Below are positions 26,518 to 35,069 of a stretch of 64,000 nucleotides of DNA, one piece after another. Made by a program: the position numbers and the translations under genes. Position 1 is the stretch's first letter. Every line of letters begins with the position of its first letter. The notes beneath the pieces are model-generated. The model was not told the DNA's origin and did no database searches. It saw only the letters and a program-made list of their open reading frames with translations. Source of the stretch: Deltaproteobacteria bacterium HGW-Deltaproteobacteria-12 (lineage in GTDB: Bacteria; Desulfobacterota; Syntrophia; Syntrophales; Smithellaceae); contig PHBK01000012.1 in the NCBI GenBank assembly GCA_002840565.1, positions 62,001-126,000 on the forward strand. Reading direction: 5' to 3'.

Positions 26518-27291
26518 TTATTGCTGCTTTTTCTTCAGGTTGCGGAAATCCGGTTTTCGCTTTTCCATAAATGCCATCATGGCCTCAATGCTGGCAGGGC
26601 CGCCGGCCAGTCGATCCATGGATTCCTGCTCCACCTTCAATGCATTTTCGATACCGGTTTTATGCGCCATTTTGAGGCACTTTTTTGTTTCCATGAGCGA
26701 ACTCAAAGGCAGTTGCGCGATCTCCGCGGCTTTCGCCATCGCGTTAGCCAAGAGCTCATCATCCTTGAACTTACGGGAAGCGATGCCGAGTTCGAGGGCC
26801 TTGTCGGCGTCAATCCATTCGGTGGTAAAAAGTAGTTCCGCCGCGCGCTGCGGTCCGATGATAGCCTGCAGCATGTAACTGCTGGCGAACTCCGGCGCCA
26901 TGCCCAGACTATTGAAGGGCAGACGCATGCGCAGGCTTTCCCCGACATAGAGCACATCGGTATGGAACAGAATCGTCGCACCGCCGCCGACGGCAACACC
27001 TTTAGCTGCTGCAAGAAGCGGTTTATCAAAGTCAACGACGGCACGTTCCGTAATTCTATAACTATGTGCCGCACCGGAAACGCCGTAATCCTTCAAATCC
27101 TGGCCTGCCGAAAAATCACTGCCCGCACCGGTAATGACGACCACAGTAACATCATCATTTACGCGGGCTGCATCCAGCTCTGCAGCCAACGACGTCCACA
27201 GTTCCAGGTTGAAGGAATTTTTCTTCTCGGGCCGGTTCAATGTCAACAACAGGATGCCGTCTTTTAAATCCTTTAAAACAGTATTGCTCAT
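26518..27291 (-). CDS. Enoyl-CoA hydratase/isomerase family, delta3,delta2-enoyl-CoA isomerase-like
   Basis: 257 residues, crotonase fold. GAGSDFSAGQDLKDYG is the first oxyanion-loop region and GVAVGGGATILFHTDVLYVG the second. The hydratase Glu after GGG is replaced by Thr, whereas LPFNSLGMAPEFASSY matches the isomerase group (PF-x-x-LG-x-x-PE-x-x-SSY), which uses one Glu (in APEF). It would move a double bond from position 3 to 2 in unsaturated fatty acyl-CoAs. AGAGGT precedes the ATG. Confidence 0.8.
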   Translation of the reverse strand: MSNTVLKDLKDGILLLTLNRPEKKNSFNLELWTSLAAELDAARVNDDVTVVVITGAGSDFSAGQDLKDYGVSGAAHSYRITERAVVDFDKPLLAAAKGVAVGGGATILFHTDVLYVGESLRMRLPFNSLGMAPEFASSYMLQAIIGPQRAAELLFTTEWIDADKALELGIASRKFKDDELLANAMAKAAEIAQLPLSSLMETKKCLKMAHKTGIENALKVEQESMDRLAGGPASIEAMMAFMEKRKPDFRNLKKKQQ

Positions 27292-27388
27292 GATTGTACC
27301 TCTTTTCTTTATTTTTTTAAGGAGCTATTGCTCCGGTAGTTTGTCGATTGCAGCAGGGTTATAATCCTATAAAAAAGAGGTGAGGGGG

Positions 27389-27450
27389 ATTTAAATCCAC
27401 CCCAACCCTCCTTTACGAAAGGAGGGAGCCTCTCGCTAATGCGAGAATCT
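27389..27450. repeat. Dispersed palindromic repeat (AAATCCACCCC...CCTCCTTT...AAAGGAGGG)
   Basis: Contains a stem CCCTCCTTT / AAAGGAGGG and then TCTCGCTA-AT-GCGAGA. The same modules recur at 33140-33227 in different order and orientation. It lies between the isomerase gene and a membrane-protein gene. This kind of repeat is common between genes in many bacteria. Confidence 0.65.
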
Positions 27451-27844
27451 ACCCCGATTTTTTCCTCGAGATACGAAGCAGCACCCACGGAGCCAGCGAC
27501 AGCCAGACTAAGAAAAGAACCCATACCCGGCCAGCGAACAGATTATAATCGTGCATAATGTCGGCAAGAGGCTTTTGCGCCAGCACTAAACCCATGAAAA
27601 ATTCGAAGGCAACTGTAAGAATCGTCCAGATAATACCGATCTGCACTGCCTGACAATCAGACGAAGGCGGCCACCTGCGGACGACAAACCAGATGTACAA
27701 ACCGATAAATACGGATCCGGTAAGCGTCGAGAACTGGTGAGCGTGTATTTCCGGCATCAAACTGGCAAAAGTGAATTGACGCAGTGCGCCGTGGGCGACG
27801 GCAATGACCAGCATGGGAATCCAGTTAAATAAATATTTGATCAA
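27449..27844 (-). CDS. Small integral membrane protein, unknown function
   Basis: 131 residues if started at TTG 27844, which has AGGAG ten bases upstream; the open frame reaches back through a run of ten G (C on the + strand, 27894-27903) to 27922, but that part reads as unlikely protein. Four hydrophobic helices alternate with short loops: IPMLVIAVAHGAL, SVFIGLYIWFVV, IGIIWTILTVAFEFFMG, VWVLFLVWLSLAPWVL. HQFSTLTG and FAGRVW look conserved. No family is recognised with confidence. Confidence 0.5.
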   Translation of the reverse strand: MIKYLFNWIPMLVIAVAHGALRQFTFASLMPEIHAHQFSTLTGSVFIGLYIWFVVRRWPPSSDCQAVQIGIIWTILTVAFEFFMGLVLAQKPLADIMHDYNLFAGRVWVLFLVWLSLAPWVLLRISRKKSG

Positions 27845-27932
27845 GGTGCTGCTGTCTCCTGTCAATAGTCCTGCTGCTGCAGGCTGCTCAGTTCCCCCCC
27901 CCCAAAAAAGAAAGAAACACAATGGGTAATCT

Positions 27933-29078
27933 TTACCGTTTGAGATTTGTGTGTATTATTCTGGCTCCGTCAAAACCGTTGAATTTTGTTGAAGAGGCGA
28001 TGCTGTAGGCGCCGATATTATCTGTCAGCAGATAATCGCCGATTTCCAGATTGTTCGGAAGCTGCACAGATTGCGAAATCTTATCGAAACTGTCGCAGGT
28101 CTGTCCGACCACCGCACATACCTCTTTAGGGCCGTTCTTGAAGGCCGTGAAATTGGGAAGCCAATGATCAAAAATCACACCGGAAAAGGTGTGATAAACG
28201 CCATCGTTGATGTAGTAGAAAATCTTTCCGTCACGGCGGGATTTGCCGATGATTTCGGTGATCAGCGTGGCCGCGGTTGCCGCGAGAAATCTTCCCGGTT
28301 CCGCTAAAATTTCGATATCTGCGGGGAAGAGTCTCTGGCATTCGGTATTAATAAGGTTGGCCAGCTTTTCAAATTCGGGAACCTGCGAATCATAGGGTAC
28401 GGGAAACCCACCGCCAATGTCGATAAATTTCAGGTGGTATCCCTTTTTCCGGGCATCATGGAGTATTTCCGCCGTGATGGCCAGTGCCGCCGTATAATTG
28501 TCGAAGTTCGTGCACTGGCTTCCCACGTGAAAACTCAATCCTTCTATCACGAGGCCCTCCTCGTGGGCCTGACGGATAAGCGCGTCGGCATCTCCGGGTT
28601 CCGCTCCGAATTTTGAACTCATCTCCACCTGCGACCCTGTGTCCGGCACCTTCAGTCTCAGTATCAGGCCGGCTGTATCACAGCAGGTCTTTATTTTCTT
28701 CAATTCATCGCTGTTGTCGAAGGTGACAAGGGGGCGGTATCTTTTTATCTTGCGCAGCGTTTCCTTGTCTTTGATGGTGTTGGAAAAAATTATTTTATCC
28801 CAGATGAAAAATTCCTGATCTTTTTCTTCAAAATGCTTGATATATTCATAAATCTGCATGAATTCATTGTAGGAAGCAACATCAAAACTCGATCCTTCCA
28901 GGAAAAGTGTTTGGATGATTTCCGGATGGTTATTGGCCTTAACGGCATAATAGCATTGCACCCGCGGCAGATTTTTCTTGAAAGTCCGGTAATTTTGCCT
29001 GAGCTTACTGTGATCCAGGATGAACAGCGGAGTTCCGTGCTGCTCGATCAGTTTGGCAACCTGTTTCTTCATCTTCAT
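27933..29078 (-). CDS. Type III PLP-dependent ornithine/lysine-type decarboxylase
   Basis: 381 residues, alanine-racemase fold. The PLP lysine is K47 in YYAVKANNHPEI; FHVGSQC, FIDIGGGFPVPY (phosphate loop), EPGRFLAA and the C-terminal VVGQTCDSFDKI with the catalytic Cys-Asp are all present. It should decarboxylate ornithine or lysine to putrescine or cadaverine. The deoxyhypusine-synthase-like gene 8 bases upstream on the same strand suggests a two-step polyamine route. ATG 29078 or the ATG two codons later are both possible. Confidence 0.88.
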   Translation of the reverse strand: MKMKKQVAKLIEQHGTPLFILDHSKLRQNYRTFKKNLPRVQCYYAVKANNHPEIIQTLFLEGSSFDVASYNEFMQIYEYIKHFEEKDQEFFIWDKIIFSNTIKDKETLRKIKRYRPLVTFDNSDELKKIKTCCDTAGLILRLKVPDTGSQVEMSSKFGAEPGDADALIRQAHEEGLVIEGLSFHVGSQCTNFDNYTAALAITAEILHDARKKGYHLKFIDIGGGFPVPYDSQVPEFEKLANLINTECQRLFPADIEILAEPGRFLAATAATLITEIIGKSRRDGKIFYYINDGVYHTFSGVIFDHWLPNFTAFKNGPKEVCAVVGQTCDSFDKISQSVQLPNNLEIGDYLLTDNIGAYSIASSTKFNGFDGARIIHTNLKR

Positions 29079-29086
29079 TGTTGATT

Positions 29087-30280
29087 CTACCCCCGGAGCT
29101 TTTTCATCAGTTTTGTCAGCTGATCGACTTCTTTATTGTTTTCCAGATAGGAGGCAACAAGTTTTTTGTGCAGTTCCGGCCCGCGGGGATAAAGTCTTTT
29201 GAGTTTCTTGGGCTTGGTCGTATGAAGGACATAAGCGACCAGCAGCGGCAAGGCCAACGTGACGTCGAGATAGGCCGTGACGGTTTCATCCAGTTTGGTC
29301 GGATCGATCTTGCCCCAGCTCGCCGCCTCGCTGGGCGGAGCACCCGACAATCCCCCCGTATCCGGTCGGGCATCGGTGATATTGATGTCGTAATCCTGTC
29401 CCACTTCCGGGATCATGAGCACTTCCTGAATCTGCGGCTCCGTCTGGAGCATGAAGTTTTTCGGGCTGCCGCCGCCGATAAGGATAACGCCGGTTTTCCC
29501 CTTCTCGTAGCGCTTGGCATTCAGGATAATGGCGGTGGAATCATTGACATCGATACTGGGATTGATTTTCAATTGGAACTTATCCTGGAGTCCGGCGCTT
29601 TGGGCCAAAAGCTCCAGACCGGCGACATTCATGCCGATAGTGGAATCACCGGGAGAGGATGTGAAAACGGGAATTCCGTTGCGATAAGCGGCGGCAACAA
29701 TACTGACTTCACCCAGTTTGTTTTTCTTTTCATATTCATTCATTACCTTGCCGAGGTGATGATAAAATTCCCGGGTGCCCATTTCTTTCTGAAATTCCGG
29801 CCGGAGAAGTATTATTCTCAACCGGCGATCGGTTTCCATCAGCACATCTTCATAATCGAACAGGATATCGTAGATTCTGGTTATGCCTTTATCCCGCAGA
29901 TCGACATCATCGACGAGATGGGAGCCACGATGCATCGGCAGGTTGAAGGCAAAATGCAGATCATGGTACATATTGGCGCCGGTGGCGGTTATCCAGTCCA
30001 CAAAACCGTGATTCATCAGCGGGATGATTGCCGAAGGCCCCAGACCGGCCGGCGTCAGCGCACCGGCCAGACTTAATCCGACCGTGACATCACTTTGCGA
30101 ATATTTATCCTTGAGCAGCTGACAGGCGGCTCTTAATCTGCCGCCATTGTAGGCATCCATATTGTCAATTAATTTTACGATACCAGTCTTTGCGGAGAGG
30201 GGTTCCGGCAGAATCCTTTTGCCGGCCAGATATTTTGATTTGCCGGGGCATTGGGCGTTTTTCTTTTTCATCTTTTTCAC
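29087..30280 (-). CDS. Deoxyhypusine synthase-like aminobutyl/aminopropyl transferase
   Basis: 397 residues. The family is clear from LSLAGALTPAGLGPSAIIPL, YHDLHFAFNLPMHRG, VFTSSPGDSTIGMNVAG and the active-site loop ILIGGGSPKNFMLQTEP, whose Lys takes the place of the catalytic Lys of eukaryotic deoxyhypusine synthase. Bacteria lack eIF5A, so such proteins are thought to build homospermidine or related polyamines. It heads the operon with the decarboxylase. Confidence 0.85.
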   Translation of the reverse strand: MKKMKKKNAQCPGKSKYLAGKRILPEPLSAKTGIVKLIDNMDAYNGGRLRAACQLLKDKYSQSDVTVGLSLAGALTPAGLGPSAIIPLMNHGFVDWITATGANMYHDLHFAFNLPMHRGSHLVDDVDLRDKGITRIYDILFDYEDVLMETDRRLRIILLRPEFQKEMGTREFYHHLGKVMNEYEKKNKLGEVSIVAAAYRNGIPVFTSSPGDSTIGMNVAGLELLAQSAGLQDKFQLKINPSIDVNDSTAIILNAKRYEKGKTGVILIGGGSPKNFMLQTEPQIQEVLMIPEVGQDYDINITDARPDTGGLSGAPPSEAASWGKIDPTKLDETVTAYLDVTLALPLLVAYVLHTTKPKKLKRLYPRGPELHKKLVASYLENNKEVDQLTKLMKKLRG

Positions 30281-30670
30281 CTTTCATATGTTTTTGCATT
30301 AGTCAATCCGGCAGAGAGACTGTGTTGCCGCAGCTATCGTATGTCATGGCTAATCGCCTCTCAGGCGTCGTGGGAAGCTCATTTTACGATAAGTTATGAC
30401 ATTGCGCCTCTGCCCGTGATGACAATACTAACATGATGGATAATTATTTTATTCTTTTCGACTTTATTCTATAGACTACATCGATTGTCAATACAAAAGA
30501 GGCCATCATGTAATTTTTTTGCCGGAGATCCACTCTTTCCTTAAACTCATAATACTCTCCTTAATGTTGTAATAAGTGGAAATGGCATGCTGTAGATAAA
30601 CGCATGGAAGCCATATATTATTCCATATTATTATATTGCAATTTTTATTTAATTCTGACATAAGCAGCAC
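30281..30670. other. Intergenic region without recognised features
   Basis: About 390 bases between the divergent polyamine operon and the BrnT gene. It is AT-rich towards the right and presumably holds both promoters, but I see no confident promoter, repeat or RNA structure. Confidence 0.4.
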
Positions 30671-30958
30671 TTGAAAAAAGCAACGTTTGACTGGGATGAG
30701 GCAAAGAATAAAGAAAATCAGTCAAAACATGGCGTATTTTTCACAGTCGCACAGCAGGCTTTTCTTGATCCTCATCGCGTAATTGCGGAAGATATTACAC
30801 ATAGCACTGAAGAAAATCGGTATCATTGCATAGGGCATGTTAATGAAGGTGTTTTAACGGTCAGGTTTACTTATCGTGGCAACGTTATTCGCATCTATGG
30901 TACCGGCTATTGGAGGAAAGGAAAGAAAATCTATGAAGAACAAAACAAAATATACTGA
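30671..30958 (+). CDS. brnT: BrnT-family toxin (type II toxin-antitoxin)
   Basis: 95 residues from TTG 30671. FDWDEAKNKENQSKHGVFF at the N-terminus, then HCIGHVNEGVLTVRFTYRGNVIRI and the closing RKGKKIYEEQN, are the BrnT pattern (a RelE-like ribonuclease). The antitoxin gene overlaps its end by 26 bases. The TTG start has no strong ribosome site, which may keep the toxin level low. Confidence 0.85.
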   Translation: MKKATFDWDEAKNKENQSKHGVFFTVAQQAFLDPHRVIAEDITHSTEENRYHCIGHVNEGVLTVRFTYRGNVIRIYGTGYWRKGKKIYEEQNKIY

Positions 30959-31172
30959 AGAACCTATGGGTAATCTGAGAGTCGTTAAAGACTTTCTGCC
31001 GCCCCCGGATAAGTTAGTCCTGAAAGAAGATAATGTGAAAGTGACTATTTCTTTGAAGAAATCCAGTATCAACTTCTTCAAAGAACAGGCAAAAACGCAA
31101 AAGACTTCTTACCAGAGAATGATCAGAGAAGTCGTAGATTGGTACGCCTTACATTATAAGAAGAGCGCATAA
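30933..31172 (+). CDS. brnA: BrnA-family antitoxin
   Basis: 79 residues from ATG 30933, which lies 9 bases after AGGAAAG; frames starting earlier run inside brnT and lack a ribosome site. The C-terminal ribbon-helix-helix is visible: VKVTISLKKSSINFFKEQAK and YQRMIREVVDWYALH. It should bind BrnT and its own promoter. The overlap with brnT shows tight coupling. Confidence 0.8.
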   Translation: MKNKTKYTEEPMGNLRVVKDFLPPPDKLVLKEDNVKVTISLKKSSINFFKEQAKTQKTSYQRMIREVVDWYALHYKKSA

Positions 31173-31184
31173 CTGCATATCAAC

Positions 31185-31715
31185 CTATAGTCCCTGCTCT
31201 TTGTGTTTCTTGGCCAGGTCGGCATAAACAGCCGGTCCGAGAAGAGTCCATGCTGTCTGCTTCTCGGTTGTTTGTCCCTGAATAATCCCGGGAACACCCG
31301 CCACAAATGATCTGTCCGGGATTTTCATCCCCTGGGTAAGCAGACATCCGGCTCCAATAATACAATAATCGCCGATTTCCACATCATGGAGAATTGTTGC
31401 ATTCATCCCGATCAAGGTATTATTGCCGATTTTATGACCATTAACAACAGCACCATGGCCGATCAGGCAATTATCACCGATAATGGAATTACCCGGAAAT
31501 TGATTCGGAGACCCGGCGTGAATAACGCAGCCGTCTTCAACAGCGGTGTTAGACCCTATTTTTATGCCGGCGATATCACCACGGAGAACTGTGTTTGGCC
31601 AGATACTGGAATTTTCGCCAATCTCGACATCTCCTTCCACGTAAGCAGCCTCGCTTACCCACGCACTTTTCGCAATTTGGGGTGTTTTCCCGTTGAAGCT
31701 TCGAATCATCCGCAT
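31185..31715 (-). CDS. Gamma-carbonic anhydrase-like hexapeptide-repeat protein
   Basis: 176 residues of left-handed beta-helix: repeated (I/V)-G-x-x-x units such as VEGDVEIGENSSIWPNTVLR. Zinc-ligand histidines are placed as in the gamma class: VIHAGS, GHGAVVNGHKIG and ATILHDVEIGD. Many proteins of this type (YrdA, PaaY) have uncertain activity. It is convergent with brnA and unrelated to it in function. Confidence 0.85.
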   Translation of the reverse strand: MRMIRSFNGKTPQIAKSAWVSEAAYVEGDVEIGENSSIWPNTVLRGDIAGIKIGSNTAVEDGCVIHAGSPNQFPGNSIIGDNCLIGHGAVVNGHKIGNNTLIGMNATILHDVEIGDYCIIGAGCLLTQGMKIPDRSFVAGVPGIIQGQTTEKQTAWTLLGPAVYADLAKKHKEQGL

Positions 31716-31754
31716 CTCCCTGGATTGTTATTGACCAACACTTTTAATTTATGA

Positions 31755-32762
31755 TTATATTTTGATCTCTCTGCCTACTTTCAGGTCCACCGATCGTTTT
31801 CCCAACTGTTCCTTGAACTTGCCCAGTGCCCAGTCGGAACTGTCATGAGGTGAAAGCGCGACAATTTCCGCTTTTGATTCTTTAATGCGTTCGATCGCAG
31901 CGAATACGTCTGATTCATTCAACCCTCTCCAGGGGGGCGCATCGGTACCGACAATGTACTGAAAATCAACCGGGCCTATCTTAGACCTGCCGCCATGCAC
32001 GGGATAATGCAGTCCGCCGATAATCGCGTAGATTGGTTCCTGGAAAAGGGCGCGGGTTCGCTCCAGGATCTTCTCAATGCCCTGGTGCCCGCAGCCGATG
32101 ATGAGGACGATGCCTTTGCCTTCAACATTAACGGCCAGAGCCTGCTCATATCCTTTGCCCATGATGAAAAGATGACGTGGGATGGCGCCAATGCTGCCTA
32201 TGCCGGGTTTTAGGATGAATGGATCTGAATTTTTGATGATTTTCCCGACCGGAGTCATTGCGGATTGCTTCATTTCTTCAGGAGCATAAGCGGTGATTTT
32301 GGACAGATCAAGCTTGCCCTGAGTCAAACTGAACGTCTGCTTTCTTGATTCGGACAAGCCGCCGACGTGGTCAGGATGAAGATGGCTGATAAACAACAGG
32401 TCGATGTCATTTAGTTTCAATCCCAGTTTTTCCATGTTTTGCAGCAAAGGGGAGGGGTTTGCGCCATCCTGATTAAAGCCGACATCCAGGAGAATAGTCG
32501 TATTGTCAGCCTTTATTAAATAGGAAACACCGGATTCTGTTTTCAGGCCGGGCTCCGCCGCAAAATAATCGATGACCGGAATAATGGACAGGTTTTTAAC
32601 AGAACCGAAATTCTCCAAGGCCTTGACCCGTGTATTTTTATATTCCTGCTCCGCCAGCGCCTTTCCTTTATCAACTTCATTGGTTTTGATAATTATAAAG
32701 CCGGCCAGAGCAATGACGATGACCAGAAATAACCCGCCAATAATTTTCAAAAAAGTCTTCAT
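31755..32762 (-). CDS. Membrane-anchored metallo-beta-lactamase-fold protein
   Basis: 335 residues from ATG 32762, which has GGAGGA eight bases upstream; a further-upstream start adds 19 polar residues and has no such site. One N-terminal helix (IIGGLFLVIVIALAGFIIIK) anchors a periplasmic MBL domain with LLFISHLHPDHVGGLSES (HxHxDH). The later GGLHYPVHGG and GCGHQGIEKIL fit the 7,8-dihydropterin synthase-like MBL group. The substrate is unknown. Confidence 0.75.
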   Translation of the reverse strand: MKTFLKIIGGLFLVIVIALAGFIIIKTNEVDKGKALAEQEYKNTRVKALENFGSVKNLSIIPVIDYFAAEPGLKTESGVSYLIKADNTTILLDVGFNQDGANPSPLLQNMEKLGLKLNDIDLLFISHLHPDHVGGLSESRKQTFSLTQGKLDLSKITAYAPEEMKQSAMTPVGKIIKNSDPFILKPGIGSIGAIPRHLFIMGKGYEQALAVNVEGKGIVLIIGCGHQGIEKILERTRALFQEPIYAIIGGLHYPVHGGRSKIGPVDFQYIVGTDAPPWRGLNESDVFAAIERIKESKAEIVALSPHDSSDWALGKFKEQLGKRSVDLKVGREIKI

Positions 32763-32949
32763 TGCAATCCTCCGTTGGGGAAAATTATTTTTGATGAGCC
32801 CCGGGATTTCATTTACCATTGGCCTAAATATATAGTGCTGGCTAAATAAAATCCAGCAATTATGATTTCTTCACTGTTCTTCTATTCATAGTTTACTGCA
32901 AACAAGAAATTCCCATCCGCCCCTTTGAGACTTTGTCACAATAGGTGAA

Positions 32950-33227
32950 ATTGTCATTTCATGTCCTCCGCTGGCGGAGGTGTCACGTAGTGACGGAGGT
33001 GGACTAAGTTGTGCCAAAGTGTCACTTATGAATATTACGGCCACTTCAAAAATATCCACCCCTTTACCCCCGCCAGCGGGGGACATCCGAATAGACTGCA
33101 ATCGGTATCTGTCAATTACGACACAGTCTCTTTTCAAAGGGGGAACTAAAATTCCCGCAATAGCGAGAGTCTCCCTCCTTTAACAAAGGAGGGTTGGGGT
33201 GGATTCCCGCGCTAGCGAGAGGCTCCC
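32950..33227. repeat. Cluster of palindromic intergenic repeats
   Basis: The gap between two genes (32763-33227) holds CCTCCGCTGGCGGAGG (32961-32976), GTCACGTAGTGAC just after, CCCCCGCCAGCGGGGG near 33067, and the CCCTCCTTT-AACA-AAGGAGGG stem with GCGCTAGCGAGA at about 33170-33222. The last module matches the repeat at 27389-27450. No gene is seen here. Confidence 0.6.
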
Positions 33228-34487
33228 TTAAGATTTATCGTCGGCAATGCTGGGCAGCAGGAAACCCAGAATGACCATTCCAATATTGGCAAACCCCAGG
33301 TAAACCAACGTTTGCGAAGCGTTATGATCCAGGCGCACGTATAGCTCGCCCACAATACTGGGCACAGTGCTGCCCAGACACCAGGCCCAGCCCATCAGGA
33401 TCGCCGATACGATGCTGACATTTTCCCGGAGAGCGATCCTTTGACCGAACGCCACACCCAGCGGGTTTACCGATCCCGAAACCGCACCGCAAACAAGGCA
33501 AAGGACAATAAAAGCCGGCAGCGGCAGTGTCAGGCGGACGACAACGTGATAGCTGACAGCCGAGAGAATTATCGCGGCAATCAGCGTCCGGCGCCGGCCG
33601 ATGCGGTCGGCCAGGTGCCCCATCGGCACCATGAAAATCGTCGCACCCAGGACAAGGATTGCGAAAGCTCCTCCCTGGCCTACCCAGGCCGGATAACCTC
33701 TCTCGTGGGCGAATTCCGGCAGGAGAAAAAACAGGCCGCTGTTCACACCGGCCAAAATAGACAGAATTAGAAACAGCACCATGATGGGCCCCGCCACCGG
33801 TCGCAGAGATTTAATGGAGGCAATGACGGAGATTCTTTGCGCGTTGAGAGGCTCAGTCGGCTGGCACCATTTCCAGATGATAATCCAGATAATTATCACT
33901 GGTATAAAAAATATCTCGGTGTGATGTCCGAGGGCGTTGTAAGCGGTGCGAAACCCGATCTGGCTGAGGCCAAAGCCGATGCTGCCGACGGCAATGAACA
34001 CGGCAAGGAACGTCGAACCGCGGCGGGCGGAAAAATTGCCCGCCAAACCTGCCCCTGCCGGGTGAAACATATCCTGGCCGAGACGACCGGCAGCCAGGAT
34101 TATAAACACAACAAGATAAAAGCCGCTTAAACCGAAGAGTTCTGGCAGATGGCTGTCCAGGGCTGCCCGATAATCAACCAGCGGGCCGAGAAACAAGGCC
34201 AGTGAAGTCAGCAGTGTGCCCAGCAGGACGACACGCCGCGGTCCGAAGCGGTCGGCAATTGAACCGAACAGCGGCTGCAAAGCTGTTCCGCTCATGGCGA
34301 TAATCGTGGCTATCCAGCCGGCTTTGGCCACATCCAAACCGGCCAGCGTCTTGTACACCGGCCAGACGCTCATACCCATGAAATCAACTAATATATGCCC
34401 CAGAACAACGGCGATGAACGTGCCTACCGCACGGCGTGATATATCGGTATCCGGTGTTCCGCCCTGGGTGATTGTCGGTGACTGCAT
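33228..34487 (-). CDS. MFS transporter, fosmidomycin-resistance (Fsr)-like
   Basis: 419 residues with about 12 helices. GRLGQDMFHPAGAGLAGNFS resembles the Fsr-group segment FHP-x-x-A, and GSIADRFGPRRVVLLGTLL is the loop 2-3 motif. It probably exports small organic compounds. The ATG has a weak ribosome site. The gene stands alone between repeats and an unannotated gap. Confidence 0.8.
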   Translation of the reverse strand: MQSPTITQGGTPDTDISRRAVGTFIAVVLGHILVDFMGMSVWPVYKTLAGLDVAKAGWIATIIAMSGTALQPLFGSIADRFGPRRVVLLGTLLTSLALFLGPLVDYRAALDSHLPELFGLSGFYLVVFIILAAGRLGQDMFHPAGAGLAGNFSARRGSTFLAVFIAVGSIGFGLSQIGFRTAYNALGHHTEIFFIPVIIIWIIIWKWCQPTEPLNAQRISVIASIKSLRPVAGPIMVLFLILSILAGVNSGLFFLLPEFAHERGYPAWVGQGGAFAILVLGATIFMVPMGHLADRIGRRRTLIAAIILSAVSYHVVVRLTLPLPAFIVLCLVCGAVSGSVNPLGVAFGQRIALRENVSIVSAILMGWAWCLGSTVPSIVGELYVRLDHNASQTLVYLGFANIGMVILGFLLPSIADDKS

Positions 34488-35069
34488 GAGGTCTGTGGTC
34501 CTTTTTTTAATCGCCCGAATAGTACATCTTCATCAGAACAATGCAAGAGAAAATGCAGACTGATGAGTAAAGGCAGCCATGCTGATTGCGGTAGGTGAAT
34601 TCTATTTATAATAAGCGTAAATAAGACCTACAACATAAATCTCTGCCAAGGATCGGCTGTAAATTCTGATAAATATCTCCATCTCAACCATTAATAGGCA
34701 TTAGCTGCAGCATACAATGTGTTCGCCGCAACCGGCACAAAATAACTGCCACCATCCATATTCCGATAAATTTCTTGACTTGCAAGATGCTCACACTGTA
34801 TAACAAGATAACACGAAGATAGTTGCTAACAATTCATTGATTTGCCTACCTGTTTTGTCAGTAATATCGAACAATTACAGTATCCAAATTGGAATTAGAA
34901 ACGTAACTAATAGCGACGAGATTTATATTTTTGGCGCTGTTGCTGGTCTCCGGTTAGGTGGCTTTGTTGTCGCGAGTGATGGTTCAATTGGAGTATTCAT
35001 ACCAAGTTGAGCTGCATAGCCACCAACAGAGACGACAACAGGCTTTATAGAATTCAGGAGGAGAAAAAA
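34488..35069. other. Gene-free leader region upstream of the PEP-CTERM gene
   Basis: About 580 bases. I find no coding frame with convincing content. Near its right end is a possible sigma-54 site (34959-34973). The ribosome site AGGAGGAG lies at the end before ATG 35070. Confidence 0.4.
34959..34973 (+). promoter_or_regulatory. Possible sigma-54 promoter of the PEP-CTERM gene
   Basis: TGGC-TTTGTTG-TCGC has the -24 GG and -12 GC with the right spacing, though the -12 box is TCGC rather than TTGC. It lies 97 bases before the start codon. PEP-CTERM genes are often under the sigma-54-dependent PrsK/PrsR system, which makes it worth noting. Confidence 0.3.

Noticed and set aside
29078..30076. 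332-codon frame antisense to the deoxyhypusine-synthase-like gene
   Set aside because: It is the mirror of a well-conserved gene and has no family signature.
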